Source of the DNA: Terriglobia bacterium
GTDB lineage: Bacteria > Acidobacteriota > Terriglobia > Bryobacterales > Bryobacteraceae
Assembly: GCA_021325175.1 (NCBI GenBank)
Contig: JAJPHS010000169.1
Span: 1-45,748, forward strand
Reading direction: 5' to 3'
Length of the DNA stretch: 45,748 nt
The notes under the pieces are model-generated. The model did no database searches, was not told the DNA's origin, and saw nothing but the letters and a program-made list of their open reading frames with translations. How positions within the stretch are numbered: the stretch's first letter is position 1; the number at the start of each line of letters is the position of its first letter. Shown here in pieces: positions 33,479-42,860 of this stretch. The position numbers and the translations under genes were made by a program.

Positions 33479-34552
33479 TCAGTTCGTGGCATCGGTTGAT
33501 GGGCTCGGCGTCACGCGGACCTTGCCGGCGAACATTCGGTATACGAACACGAAATACCCGATGGCGATCACGATTCCGAGCGTCCACCAGCTCAACCCCG
33601 CCGACAGCGCATACCGGCCTGAAATCGCCCTCGCGATGGTAATGTCGCGCGCGGAATCCGTGGTCGAAGGAAGCATCGTAGGATACAATCCCGCCGCCGC
33701 TCCCACCAGCATGAAGGTCAGATAGAGGCACGAACACCGGAACGCGGCCCTTACGCGCCCGCTGCGGCAGTACACCGGAATCCCCGAAAGGGACGCCATC
33801 ACCAGCACTGGGATCGTCAAGGCCACAGGATAATGAGTGTAGTTCTCTAACATCGAGCGCCGCACCCATACGGTCGAGACCAGACTCACAATTGTGATTG
33901 CCACCAATGCCGGCCACAAGGCCCGCACAAGCCGCACCGTGCGATCGTGCAACGCACCCTCCACCTTCAACGCGACAAAAAGGGACCCATGGACGGTAAG
34001 CGCCACCAGCGCCACCAGGCCGCCGATTACCGTGTACCAGTCCAAAATCCCCGGGTTCGGGCCCGCTTGCCAATTCGTCCACAATGGCAGGAAAAAGTAG
34101 CTGTCATCACCAAGCGGCACTCCACGGATCACATTCGCGAGCGCCGCACCCAGGATGATCGCCAGGAGCGCACTCGAGATGGCAAAGCATCCATCGAAGA
34201 ACTCACGCCACACGCGGACATCGAGGTGCATCCGCAACTCGATTCCGAGGCCGCGGAGAATCAGCAGCCACAACACGATTATGAACGCAAGATAAAAGCC
34301 GCTAAATGCCGACGCGTACAGCAGCGGGAACGCGAAATAGAGTGTGCCGCCGCCCGCGATGAGCCACACCTCATTGCCATCCCAAACAGGCCCGATGCTG
34401 CGCAGAATCATCTGCCGGTCCAGGTCCGATTTCGCGATAAACAAGTGGATAATCCCCGCGCCAATATCGAATCCGTCGAGCACCACGTAGGCCACCAGCA
34501 TTGCGGCCACTAACCAGTACCAAATGGTCCCCATCACATCCGCGCCGATCAT
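33479..34552 (-). CDS. cydB: Cytochrome bd ubiquinol oxidase subunit II
   Basis: Second integral subunit of the bd-type quinol:oxygen oxidoreductase in the inner membrane. 357 residues with about eight helices. Landmarks: YWLVAAMLVAYVVLDGFDIG at the N-terminus (DGFDxG hallmark), IGPVWDGNEVWLIAGGGTLY, PLLYASAFSGFYLAFII and RGLGIELR. The ATG overlaps the cydA stop by ATGA. An internal ATG at 34534 is an alternative start. No cydX-like small ORF or cydCD genes are seen downstream. Confidence 0.96.
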   Translation of the reverse strand: MIGADVMGTIWYWLVAAMLVAYVVLDGFDIGAGIIHLFIAKSDLDRQMILRSIGPVWDGNEVWLIAGGGTLYFAFPLLYASAFSGFYLAFIIVLWLLILRGLGIELRMHLDVRVWREFFDGCFAISSALLAIILGAALANVIRGVPLGDDSYFFLPLWTNWQAGPNPGILDWYTVIGGLVALVALTVHGSLFVALKVEGALHDRTVRLVRALWPALVAITIVSLVSTVWVRRSMLENYTHYPVALTIPVLVMASLSGIPVYCRSGRVRAAFRCSCLYLTFMLVGAAAGLYPTMLPSTTDSARDITIARAISGRYALSAGLSWWTLGIVIAIGYFVFVYRMFAGKVRVTPSPSTDATN

Positions 34553-35910
34553 GCGTTTGACACTGGAACGCCGCTTTCCACATCAGCCGCAGATCCAATT
34601 CCCGGCCCTCGATGGATTTCGCCAAAGACGAGTAGCACAAACAGCAGCGAGAGCACCGCATACAAACCCATAAATCCGAGCAGCGTGAACAGAGCATTTC
34701 CCCCCGACACGTACTTCGACGCGCCATGCTCGGTGCGCAGAAGCCCATATATCAGCCACGGCTGCCTGCCGATCTCCGCCGTCATCCACCCTGCTGTGTT
34801 CGCAATGTAGGGCAGCGGGAAACTTAAAAATATCGGCCAAAGCAGCCATCGCGCGCCGAATAGCCGGTCCCGCCACAATAGCAGCTCCGCCACGCCCATC
34901 AGCAGCACGAACCATGTCCCCAGCCCGGCCATAATGTGATAACTGTAATAGAGAAGCGGGATATTGGCAGGCCAGTTTTCTTTTGGGAATTCGTTCAATC
35001 CCTTCACCTCGGCCGCCGTGCTGCCGTAGATCAGAAAACTCAGCACGCGGTTCACCGCGATCGGATTATCGATGCGCTGCCGCTCTTCGTCCGGCTGCCC
35101 CACAAGCACAATGGGAGCGCCCCTTTCGGACTTGAACAGGCCCTCCATTCCGGCCATCACCGCGGGCTGATGCTTCGCCAGGTACTTTCCATGCAGGTCG
35201 CCGGTCGGGAAGATTTGCAAAACAGAAAATATCAGCCCAGCCGTCACGCCAACGCGCAAAAAGAGCCGGCCATAGTCGACGAACCGGTCTTCCAGCAAAT
35301 AAAACGCCCCGGTCGCCGACATCACGAAGGCGCCCGTGACCACGGCGCCCCCCATATTGTGAGCGTACTGTAGCAGCGCCCAGGGATTGAGCAGCAAACC
35401 GGTGAAGCTGGTTAATTCAAAGCGGCCATTCGGCAACAGACTGTAAGCCACCGGATGTTGCATCCACGCATCCGTCACGATGATGAAGAATCCGGAAATC
35501 CACGAACCCAAAAACACGAGGAATGCGGCCCACCAATGGCCCCACTTTGAAAGACGGCGTTCGCCATAAAGAAAAAGCCCAAGGAACGCCGATTCGAGAA
35601 AGAAGGAAAACACGCCCTCCATGGCGAGTGGCTGCCCGATGACCCCGCCCGTGGCGCGCGAGAACTGCGACCAGTTGGTGCCAAACTGGAACTCCATGGG
35701 CACGCCCGTCGCTACCCCCAGAACGAAATTTACGCCAAAAATCCGCGCCCAGAATCGCGCGCTGTCATGATAGACGCGCCGATTCGTCCTGACCGCGAGC
35801 GTCTTCAGCACAACGATAAGTAACGCCATCCCCATCGTCAACTGCGGAAAGAGATAGTGATACGTGATCGTGAACGCAAATTGTATCCGATGTAAAATCA
35901 GGGCATCCAT
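34549..35910 (-). CDS. cydA: Cytochrome bd ubiquinol oxidase subunit I (short Q-loop type)
   Basis: Haem-bearing subunit that oxidises quinol and reduces oxygen at high affinity without pumping protons. 453 residues from the ATG at 35910; the frame is open to 35976. His18 in TITYHYLFPQLTMG corresponds to a haem ligand, MEGVFSFFLES carries the conserved glutamates, YAHNMGGAVVTGAF holds the second haem His, and NTAGWMTAEIGRQPW contains the ligand Met and GRxPW motif. The quinol loop (DLHGKYLAKHQPAVMAGMEG onward) is short, as in CioA/short-Q-loop enzymes; E. coli CydA is about 522 residues. Confidence 0.96.
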   Translation of the reverse strand: MDALILHRIQFAFTITYHYLFPQLTMGMALLIVVLKTLAVRTNRRVYHDSARFWARIFGVNFVLGVATGVPMEFQFGTNWSQFSRATGGVIGQPLAMEGVFSFFLESAFLGLFLYGERRLSKWGHWWAAFLVFLGSWISGFFIIVTDAWMQHPVAYSLLPNGRFELTSFTGLLLNPWALLQYAHNMGGAVVTGAFVMSATGAFYLLEDRFVDYGRLFLRVGVTAGLIFSVLQIFPTGDLHGKYLAKHQPAVMAGMEGLFKSERGAPIVLVGQPDEERQRIDNPIAVNRVLSFLIYGSTAAEVKGLNEFPKENWPANIPLLYYSYHIMAGLGTWFVLLMGVAELLLWRDRLFGARWLLWPIFLSFPLPYIANTAGWMTAEIGRQPWLIYGLLRTEHGASKYVSGGNALFTLLGFMGLYAVLSLLFVLLVFGEIHRGPGIGSAADVESGVPVSNA

Positions 35911-36015
35911 ATCAACTTTCTTTTCCCCGCCGGTCCAGCTCCGATAACGTTGAAGGCCACGTCCCGCCCCATGCAAGCGCTTTGTACGCTGTTGGGACGG
36001 GCCGGTAAAGCAAGT

Positions 36016-36528
36016 CTACCTGGGAGACCACTGCTCGTCTGCCGAAGGGCCGTACAGGGCCGGCACCGGGAGATTGTTCTGGCGCAGATACACGCCCAAC
36101 TGGGCCACGTGATGAATCATGTGGTTGAAGAACATGGAGCGGTAGGTCCGCAGCCGCGTTTCATTGGACAATACCTGCTGGCCCCAGGTGAAGGGCCACA
36201 CCTGCTGAAGATGTTCATCGCTGGCGGCCGCAAGGGCAGCACGGCACTTTGCGGCACATGCATCGAGCTGCGCCAGACATTCATCGCGGGACTGAAAGGT
36301 GAGGTCTGCGTGCGGACGTTTCGGCGATGCAAGGTCCATCGAATCGTCTTCCACAATGTAATAGCCAAAAAGCGGGATGGTGGCACAGTGCATGGCCAGC
36401 CGTCCCATCGGCATGGACTTCTCATGGGGCCTGTAATCTTTCAGGTCTTCGGTGATGCGCTCCAGCGTGCGGCGCGTATTGGCTATCTCTATGTCGAAGT
36501 CGGTAAGCAGCGTTTCTGCGATGGTCAT
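36016..36528 (-). CDS. DinB-family (four-helix metal-binding) protein
   Basis: 170 residues, the normal DinB/YfiT size. The likely metal triad is His47 (GRLAMHCATIP), His136 and His140 (FFNHMIHHVAQLGVYLR), spaced as in the family, with an N-terminal helix of the LLTDFDIEIANTRRTLERI type. Family members include thiol-dependent transferases (bacillithiol or mycothiol) and stress-induced proteins, so function is unassigned. A promoter-like pair lies 37 bases upstream, and cydA starts about 105 bases downstream. Confidence 0.88.
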   Translation of the reverse strand: MTIAETLLTDFDIEIANTRRTLERITEDLKDYRPHEKSMPMGRLAMHCATIPLFGYYIVEDDSMDLASPKRPHADLTFQSRDECLAQLDACAAKCRAALAAASDEHLQQVWPFTWGQQVLSNETRLRTYRSMFFNHMIHHVAQLGVYLRQNNLPVPALYGPSADEQWSPR

Positions 36529-36564
36529 TCAGGCTTCTCCTGCCGTCTATAAGAAACAGCCCCC

Positions 36565-36593
36565 AGTGTATTCGTCCAACATCACCATTACAA
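36565..36593 (-). promoter_or_regulatory. Possible sigma-70-type promoter of the DinB gene
   Basis: Minus-strand TTGTAA (36588-36593) and TACACT (36565-36570) are separated by exactly 17 bases and lie 37 bases or more upstream of the ATG at 36528. Four of six consensus bases match in each hexamer. Confidence 0.4.
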
Positions 36594-36677
36594 TACGCAG
36601 ACCGGGCCGTGCGCACGCTCACCGCGAACAGCACCGGTGGTTACATCCCTTCATCCCCCAGGGCTTCAACCCGCCCT

Positions 36678-37157
36678 CTAACAAACCTTCGGCGTCAGCA
36701 TCCATTGCAGAACACCGCGCGGCTCGGGCCCCATCGACGCGCACTCGATGCAAAGCAGCGCGCCTTTTCGAAAATCGACCATCGCCCGCGTCGACCCCAG
36801 CAGCCACGCCGCTGTATGCGAAAAAAGCGGTTCGTGGCCGGTGAGAAGAAGCGACGGCTCGTCCCCATGCGCCCGGATTTCAGACCACGCATCGCGCGGC
36901 GTCGAATCCGGCAGCAGGGCGTCGCAACGCACGATCGCGGATTTGCAGCCGAGTTCGCCCGCCGCCATCCGGGCGGTTTCCATCGCGCGCAGCAACGGGC
37001 TTGAAAGGATCAGCGCGGGAGCCACGCCCGCTTTTCGCGCGCGCTTCAGAACCTTTTCGAGCTTTCGCTTGCCTTCCTCGGTCAGAGCCCGGTCGGCATC
37101 GCGCCCGCTTGCCGCACGATCCTCCGCGATACCATGCCGAAGCAGATAAAGTTCCAT
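36678..37157 (-). CDS. sixA: Phosphohistidine phosphatase SixA-like (histidine phosphatase superfamily)
   Basis: 159 residues, SixA size. The catalytic RHG motif is at the very N-terminus (MELYLLRHGIAED, His8), followed by LTEEGKRKLEKV, the SSPLLRAMETA segment with Arg57, and the second catalytic His108 in LLTGHEPLFSH. SixA removes phosphate from histidine on phosphorelay or PTS-like proteins; other members act on small phosphates, so the substrate is not proven. It lies 29 bases upstream of the SixA-to-VPS10 boundary on the same strand as the VPS10 gene. Confidence 0.9.
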   Translation of the reverse strand: MELYLLRHGIAEDRAASGRDADRALTEEGKRKLEKVLKRARKAGVAPALILSSPLLRAMETARMAAGELGCKSAIVRCDALLPDSTPRDAWSEIRAHGDEPSLLLTGHEPLFSHTAAWLLGSTRAMVDFRKGALLCIECASMGPEPRGVLQWMLTPKVC

Positions 37158-37186
37158 GGCCTTGCGCCGGGCAACTTGCGGCCGAC

Positions 37187-40100
37187 CTATTCGACTCCGA
37201 ATTTCGGCTTGATCGTCACCGCCGGAATGTTCGCTTCCTTCACCAATTTATTGAACGATGCGATTTCATCCGTAAGCAGGCGCTGCGCCGCGCGAAGCTG
37301 CGCGTTCACCTGCGTCGTCAGCTCTTCGTTGACCTCCTCGGACTGCCGCGTCGGGCCGGCGTCGTTCTGCTCCACGACTCCGAGCAGCGAGGCAATACGA
37401 TTGTTCAGTTTGATCGGATAATTGAGCGGGTCTTCGGCGGCCTGATTCTTCACCTGATACAACTCCTCCTCCACCGCGCTCAGTTTCTTGCTCAGATCCT
37501 GGGCCATATCGACCACTTTCTTCGCGTTCGGATTGTCATGCCACAGCGAAACGTACTCGCCGAGCTGCTTTTTCGCCTCGCGAATGTCGATCACCGCCTG
37601 ATTTGTCTGCGACAATTTATCCCGAATCTGCAAGGCCAGCGCGAGCTGCCGCTGGTACTGCTCCGGCGTGGTCTTGAGGCGCGGATCTTTCACCAGCGCG
37701 AACGTCTGCGTCTCCGTTTTGCCGTTCGCGGTGAGCTTCACGGTGTACGTCCCCGGAATCGCCACCGGACCGCGAGTCGAGCCGGCCCACAGAATCATGT
37801 GCGGAAACGTCGTCGCGTCGGGATAATGCAGGTCCCAGATGAAGCGGTTCATGCCCTCATTGGCCGGAACACGCGCCGGCCCGCGATTGGCGAACGGATT
37901 AAATTCCGCTTCCGCTTCCGCCCGCGCCCGATCTTCCGAGTTCTGTTCCGGCGCATGGCTGGTGTATTTGTTCACCGATTTTCCGGATGCGTCCAGAAAT
38001 TCGATGGTCACATCGCCCTGCGGCTTTTCCTTGAAGTAGTATTCGATCACCGCTCCGCTGGGCGGATTCTGTCCGACCGCTCCTCCGCCGCCGAACCCGC
38101 GCCCGCCCTCGGCCCGCAGCGTCACGCGCGGCTTGAACAGTTTCACATCTTCGGTGGGAGTTTCGCCGCGAATCTGATACAGCAGGTCCAGATCGTCCAT
38201 CACCCAGAACGCGCGCCCCTGCGTCGCCACCACCAGTTCGTTGTCACGCTTCTGGAACGCCAGATCCGTGATCGGCACCACCGGCAGATTTAATTGAATC
38301 GATTGCCAGTGGTCGCCGGAATCATACGAAACATAAATGCCGAATTCGGTTCCCGCAAACAGCATCCCTTTATGATTCGGATCTTCGCGGACCACGCGCG
38401 TGAAGTGATCTTCGGGGATGCCGTTCGTCATCTTCGTCCAGGTCTTGCCGTAATCGGTGGTCTTGTACAAATAAGGATGATAATCGTCGAATTTGTATTT
38501 GGTCGCGGCTACGTAAGCCGTGCCCGGATCGTACGGCGATGGATCGATCGCGTTGATCTGCGCCCACTCCGGCAAAATATCCTTGGATGGCGTAACGTTG
38601 ATCCAGGTCTTGCCGCCGTCGCGCGTCAAATGAATCAGGCCGTCGTCGGAGCCGACCCAAATCAAGCCCTTCGTGATCGGCGATTCGTTGATGGTGAAAA
38701 TCGTGTCGTAATACTCAATCGACGTGTTGTCCTTCGTAATCGGGCCGCCGGAAGATCCCTGCTTCGATTTGTCGTTGCGCGTCAAATCGCCGGAAATCGG
38801 CGTCCAGGATTGGCCTTCGTCGGTCGATTTGAACAGCACGTTCGCCCCGGCATAGATCACCGTCGGATCATGTGGCGAAATGATGATCGGAAAGCTCCAC
38901 TGAAACCGGTATTTCAGATCGGAGGCGGGATGGCCCATGGGATTATCCGGCCAGGGATTGATGTTGCGCTGCAAACCGGTGTGCGCGTCGAAGCGCGTGA
39001 TCAGGTTGCCGTAGCTGCCGGCATAGACGATGGCGGTATCGCGCGGATCCGGGGCGATCCAGCCGCTTTCGCCGCCCCCTACGTCGTACCAGTCGCGCTC
39101 GGTGATGCCGCCGCGGCCGCCGCGCGTGGCGATGCGCACCGTCGAATTATCCTGCTGCGCGCCGTAGGCGTGATACGGAAAATCGTTATCCAGCGCGACG
39201 CGATAAAACTGCGCCGTGGGCTGGTTGTCCTCGGTCGACCAGGAACGCCCGCCGTTAAACGTGATCGTCGCCCCGCCGTCGTTCGATTCGATCATGCGGT
39301 TGGGATCGTTCGAGGCGATCCACAGGCCATGATTGTCGCCATGCGGCGGCCGGATCGGCTGCAAGGAGCGGCCGCCGTCGGTGGAGCGGAAGAAATTCAC
39401 GTTCAGAAAATAAACTTCATCGGCGTTTTTCGGATCGGCCAGCACGTGCGTGTAATACCAGGCGCGCTGGCGGATCTCGTTGCTCGAATTCACGCGAATC
39501 CAGGTGTCGCCGCCGTTATCGGAGCGGAACGCGCCGCCTTCCTCGGCTTCGACCAGCGCGTAAACGCGCTGCGGATTGGCGGGCGAAACGGAAACGCCCA
39601 CGCGGCCGATGACGCCCTTCGGCATTCCCGGATTGCGCGTCAAATCCTTCCAGGTCGCGCCGCCGTCGGTCGATTTCCAGAGCCCGCTGCCCGGCCCGCC
39701 GCTTTCCAGATCGTAGGCATTGCGGTACACCTCCCAGAAGGCCGCGTAAATCGTGTTGGGATTGGACGGATCAATCGACAGATCCACCGCGCCGGCCTTG
39801 GGCCCGCGCGTGAGCACCTGTTTCCAGGTGGCGCCGCCGTCGGTGGTCTTGTACACGCCGCGCATTTCATTCGGCCCCCAGGCGTGGCCGAGCGCCGCGA
39901 CGTAAACCACGTTGGCATCCCGCGGATCGATCACCACCTTGCCGATCTGCTGCGTATCGTCCAGGCCGACGTGCTTCCACGTCTTGCCCGCGTCGGTCGA
40001 TTTATACACGCCGTTGCCCGGCGAGGTGTTGCCGCGAATGCAAGCCTCGCCCATGCCCACATAGACCACGTTCGGATCCGAGGGCGCCACGGCGATCGCG

Positions 40101-40405
40101 CCGACGTCGCCGTTGGTGAACTGGCCGTCGGAAACGGGAACCCAGCTCGCCCCGCCGTCGGTGGTTTTGAAGACGCCGCCCCCGGTCGCGCCGAAATAGA
40201 AGACTTGCGGCTGCGAATCGACGCCCGCCACGGCCAGCACGCGCCCGCCGCGGAACGGTCCGATTTCCCGCCAGCGGATGTCTTTGTAGGGTCCGGTAAT
40301 GCGCGGCCCGGATTCGGCCATTGAACCGCGTCCACCACGCTGAGCAAGGGCTGTGAAGCAGAGTACAGTCGCGAACAGAGAGAAAACGAGTGCTGAACGT
40401 CTCAT
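37187..40405 (-). CDS. Secreted VPS10/sortilin-type BNR-propeller protein
   Basis: Very large exported protein of about 1072 residues from the ATG at 40405 (40414 is possible). A signal peptide (SALVFSLFATVLCFTALAQ) is followed by a long array of BNR/Asp-box repeats (STDAGKTWKHV, KTTDGGATWKQV, RSTDGGRSLQPI, KSTDEGQSWTPI, KTTDYGKTWTKM and others) that would form a ten-bladed sortilin-like propeller. After about residue 750 comes a beta-sandwich region (GAVIEYYFKEKPQGDVTIEF) and a helical C-terminus (YQRQLALALQIRDKLSQTNQ). Annotated elsewhere as glycosyl hydrolase or WD40/YVTN/BNR protein; no catalytic activity is demonstrable from this sequence. Confidence 0.9.
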   Translation of the reverse strand: MRRSALVFSLFATVLCFTALAQRGGRGSMAESGPRITGPYKDIRWREIGPFRGGRVLAVAGVDSQPQVFYFGATGGGVFKTTDGGASWVPVSDGQFTNGDVGAIAVAPSDPNVVYVGMGEACIRGNTSPGNGVYKSTDAGKTWKHVGLDDTQQIGKVVIDPRDANVVYVAALGHAWGPNEMRGVYKTTDGGATWKQVLTRGPKAGAVDLSIDPSNPNTIYAAFWEVYRNAYDLESGGPGSGLWKSTDGGATWKDLTRNPGMPKGVIGRVGVSVSPANPQRVYALVEAEEGGAFRSDNGGDTWIRVNSSNEIRQRAWYYTHVLADPKNADEVYFLNVNFFRSTDGGRSLQPIRPPHGDNHGLWIASNDPNRMIESNDGGATITFNGGRSWSTEDNQPTAQFYRVALDNDFPYHAYGAQQDNSTVRIATRGGRGGITERDWYDVGGGESGWIAPDPRDTAIVYAGSYGNLITRFDAHTGLQRNINPWPDNPMGHPASDLKYRFQWSFPIIISPHDPTVIYAGANVLFKSTDEGQSWTPISGDLTRNDKSKQGSSGGPITKDNTSIEYYDTIFTINESPITKGLIWVGSDDGLIHLTRDGGKTWINVTPSKDILPEWAQINAIDPSPYDPGTAYVAATKYKFDDYHPYLYKTTDYGKTWTKMTNGIPEDHFTRVVREDPNHKGMLFAGTEFGIYVSYDSGDHWQSIQLNLPVVPITDLAFQKRDNELVVATQGRAFWVMDDLDLLYQIRGETPTEDVKLFKPRVTLRAEGGRGFGGGGAVGQNPPSGAVIEYYFKEKPQGDVTIEFLDASGKSVNKYTSHAPEQNSEDRARAEAEAEFNPFANRGPARVPANEGMNRFIWDLHYPDATTFPHMILWAGSTRGPVAIPGTYTVKLTANGKTETQTFALVKDPRLKTTPEQYQRQLALALQIRDKLSQTNQAVIDIREAKKQLGEYVSLWHDNPNAKKVVDMAQDLSKKLSAVEEELYQVKNQAAEDPLNYPIKLNNRIASLLGVVEQNDAGPTRQSEEVNEELTTQVNAQLRAAQRLLTDEIASFNKLVKEANIPAVTIKPKFGVE

Positions 40406-40471
40406 AAATTGCAAGATTATCAGATTGATCAGGAGAGCCGGATAAGCGTCCGGATAAGCGTAAAGATGGCG

Positions 40472-41530
40472 CTACGAACCCGCACCCGCCGCCGGGACGT
40501 GCTCCCGCGCTGGCGGACGCTCTTTTTCGTGGACCACATGCGTGCGCTCGTCGAAGCGGCCGAAGATCATTTTGCCGGCCGTGGTCTGCAATACGCTGGT
40601 CACCGAAATGTCGATCGTCTTGGAGATCATCTTGCGCGCATTATCGACCACAACCATGGTGCCGTCGTCCAGATAAGCCACGCCCTGGTTGTACTCCTTG
40701 CCTTCCTTCAAGATGAAAACTCGCATGGTTTCACCCGGCAGCACCACCGGCTTCAGCGCGTTGGCCAGCTCATTGATGTTCAGCACCTCGACGCCGTGGA
40801 GCTGCGCGACCTTGTTCAAATTGAAATCGTTGGTGACGATCTTGTAGTTATACGCCTTGGCCAGCTCGAGCAGCTTCATATCCACCTCGCGGATATTGGG
40901 AAAATCATCCTCCAGGATTTGAATATCGAGCTGCGGCATCTTCTGGATGCGCTGCAAAATGTCCAGGCCGCGGCGGCCGCGGTTGCGCTTCATCGAATCG
41001 GAGGAATCGGCCACCAGTTGAAGCTCGCGCAGAACAAATTGCGGGATCACCAGCGTGCCGTCGAGAAAGCCAGTCTCGGCGATATCGGCGATGCGGCCGT
41101 CGATAATCACGCTGGTGTCGAGGATCTTAAAACTGGTTTTAGCGGCTTTTTCGCCTCCGAACAGCCCGCCGAGCGCGGAAAGATTCAGCATGTCGCCCTT
41201 GGCGCCGCCCACGACCAGGCCGCAGTAGCTCATCAGCAGCAACACAAAAATCTCGACGTAATGAATCATCGCGTAGCGCGGCGAAAGCGTGTTCAACACC
41301 AGGGAAATCAGATAGGCGCCTAAAATTCCCAGCACGCTGCCCACGGCGGCGCCGATGAGACGCTTCAGGCTGACCCGCTTGATGCGAATCTCGAAAACCA
41401 CCACCGCCGCGCCGAGAATCACGCCCAGGCCGCCGGCGATGGGCGCCGGAAGATCGAAGGGACGCAGGAAATAAGATGCGCAGGCAAGCAGCGCGATTAA
41501 TATAATGCGGATGATTAGCAGGTCACTCAC
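40472..41530 (-). CDS. PIN and TRAM domain membrane protein (YacL type)
   Basis: 352 residues from the GTG at 41530, which has GGAGGGGAG upstream. Four or so N-terminal membrane helices ([71 protein letters not shown]) precede a PIN nuclease domain with acidic residues in [17 protein letters not shown] (Asp138, Asp144) and [12 protein letters not shown], then a C-terminal TRAM RNA-binding domain ([20 protein letters not shown]). YacL-family proteins are widespread; RNase activity is inferred from PIN homologues. Preceded by a TTGACA box at 41627-41632. Confidence 0.93.
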   Translation of the reverse strand: MSDLLIIRIILIALLACASYFLRPFDLPAPIAGGLGVILGAAVVVFEIRIKRVSLKRLIGAAVGSVLGILGAYLISLVLNTLSPRYAMIHYVEIFVLLLMSYCGLVVGGAKGDMLNLSALGGLFGGEKAAKTSFKILDTSVIIDGRIADIAETGFLDGTLVIPQFVLRELQLVADSSDSMKRNRGRRGLDILQRIQKMPQLDIQILEDDFPNIREVDMKLLELAKAYNYKIVTNDFNLNKVAQLHGVEVLNINELANALKPVVLPGETMRVFILKEGKEYNQGVAYLDDGTMVVVDNARKMISKTIDISVTSVLQTTAGKMIFGRFDERTHVVHEKERPPAREHVPAAGAGS

Positions 41531-41626
41531 TGGACTTCTCCCCTCCGACCGCGCAACCGTGGACGCAATACGCCCCTCACCAATACCTGAATAATGGAGA
41601 TTCTTAGCGGTTCAGTATATCATCCT

Positions 41627-41632
41627 TGTCAA
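41627..41632 (-). promoter_or_regulatory. Consensus -35 element upstream of the PIN-TRAM gene
   Basis: Perfect minus-strand TTGACA about 97 bases before the GTG start. The -10 is unclear: TAAGAA lies 20 bases downstream and TATACT is too close. It sits just after the terminator of the RRM gene, as expected for a new transcription unit. Confidence 0.3.
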
Positions 41633-41643
41633 CGAACGGCGTC

Positions 41644-41670
41644 GAAAAAGAGACTCCGGGCGAGCCGGAA
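41644..41670 (-). terminator. Rho-independent terminator after the RRM gene
   Basis: The minus strand has a 6-bp stem (TTCCGG/CCGGAG, one G-U pair) with a 5-base loop, followed by TCTCTTTTTC. It lies 16 bases after the RRM stop, separating that gene from the PIN-TRAM gene. Confidence 0.65.
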
Positions 41671-41685
41671 CGGCGGGAAAGAAAT

Positions 41686-42162
41686 TTAGAGGGCTTTGGC
41701 GAGTTCTTCGGCGAAGGCGCTATTGGAGCCGCCGCTTCCGTTTCGTTTGCCGCCGCTGCGCTTGCCCCGCCGCGGCGGGCGCTGCTCGCCCTGGCCTTGC
41801 GCAGCAGCATGCGAGCCCGCGGCGTGGCCTTCGTGACGAACGTGAGGCGGCGGACCGGAATGCCCTCCATGCGGACCCGAGGCGGCGCCCGGTTTGCCTT
41901 GCCCTTTCGGCTTCGGCGGCTGCGCCGGATTGGCGCGAAGCAGACGATCCTCCAGCGGCGCGCGATCAAAGCGCCGGATGATGGCGTTCATCTCTTCGCT
42001 GTTCGGCGCATCAATGAACGCGAATCCCTTGGACTCCTGTGTTTCGGGATTGCGGATCACTTTAATGGCGTCCGCGACCAGGTTCTCGGCTGACAGCCAG
42101 CCCCTGATGTCGTCCGCTGTAACCCAGGTGGGCAAGTTGCCCAAAAAGACGGTAAAACTCAT
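41686..42162 (-). CDS. RRM-domain RNA-binding protein with low-complexity basic tail
   Basis: 158 residues. One RNA-recognition motif fills about 1-80: RNP2 as VFLGNL (5-10) and RNP1 as KGFAFI (45-50), with both aromatic RNA-stacking positions kept. The remaining half is low-complexity and rich in Gly, Pro, His, Gln, Arg and Lys (HGGHSGPPPHVRHEGH, RPPRRGKRSGGKR), likely disordered, then a short helical end (FAEELAKAL). Related small RRM proteins occur in cyanobacteria and other phyla and bind U-rich or cold-induced RNAs; targets here are unknown. The gene is divergent from the BON gene. Confidence 0.9.
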   Translation of the reverse strand: MSFTVFLGNLPTWVTADDIRGWLSAENLVADAIKVIRNPETQESKGFAFIDAPNSEEMNAIIRRFDRAPLEDRLLRANPAQPPKPKGQGKPGAASGPHGGHSGPPPHVRHEGHAAGSHAAAQGQGEQRPPRRGKRSGGKRNGSGGSNSAFAEELAKAL

Positions 42163-42317
42163 TCGGGAATTATCTTCGACTCCGTTTTCGGTGAGGTGGG
42201 GATTGCCTCCATTGGAAGCACCTCCATGCTACCACAGTCCGCGAAAGCCGTAAACAGGGAATTATGCCCGATATCGCTGATTTTTCTTGTGATATACACT
42301 TCCCTCAGGAGGCGTCC

Positions 42318-42824
42318 ATGAAGAGCGCAATCTTTCTGCTCCCTTTGGCCCTGTGCCTGGCCGATTCAACCACCGACCGGATCACCAAAGAAGTTCGCCA
42401 TGAACTGGTGATGCTTCCCTTCTATAGCGTTTTCGATAATCTCGCCTATCGCGTGGATGGTGCCCGCGTGACGCTGTTCGGACAGGTGACCCGGCCTACC
42501 CTCAAATCCGACGCCGAAAACGTCGTCAAAAAAATCGAGGGCGTCACCGGCGTTACCAACGAAATTGAAGTCCTGCCCCTATCGCCCAACGACGACCGCC
42601 TGCGGATCGCTCTCTACCATGCCATCTTTTCCAAGCCGGAGCTTCAACGCTACGAAATGGGCGCCGTCCCGCCGATTCACATCATCGTGAAGAACGGAAA
42701 CGTCACCCTGGTCGGCGTCGTCGCCAGCCAGGCCGATAAAACCATGGCCGGCATGGCGGCCAATTCCGTGCCGGGCGTCTTCAGCGTGAAAAACGACCTG
42801 ACGGTCGAAAATGCAGCCCGCTGA
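42318..42824 (+). CDS. Secreted protein with two BON domains
   Basis: 168 residues from the ATG at 42318 (AGGAGG upstream; the frame is open to 42264). A signal peptide (SAIFLLPLALCLADS) is followed by two BON modules: the first around ITKEVRHELVMLPFYSVF with VTLFGQVTRPTLKSDAEN and VTNEIEVLP, the second around LRIALYHAIFSKPELQRY with VTLVGVVASQADKTMAGM and VKNDLTVEN. BON domains bind lipid or peptidoglycan in OsmY-like periplasmic proteins. Role not assigned. Confidence 0.88.
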   Translation: MKSAIFLLPLALCLADSTTDRITKEVRHELVMLPFYSVFDNLAYRVDGARVTLFGQVTRPTLKSDAENVVKKIEGVTGVTNEIEVLPLSPNDDRLRIALYHAIFSKPELQRYEMGAVPPIHIIVKNGNVTLVGVVASQADKTMAGMAANSVPGVFSVKNDLTVENAAR

Positions 42825-42860
42825 ACGCTCGCCGCGCCGGCCAGGTAAACTGAATACACC

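Noticed and set aside
38294..40324. 676-residue open frame on the plus strand
   Set aside because: Fully antisense to the VPS10/BNR gene, Arg/His/Val-rich composition typical of shadow frames in GC-rich DNA; no domain recognised.
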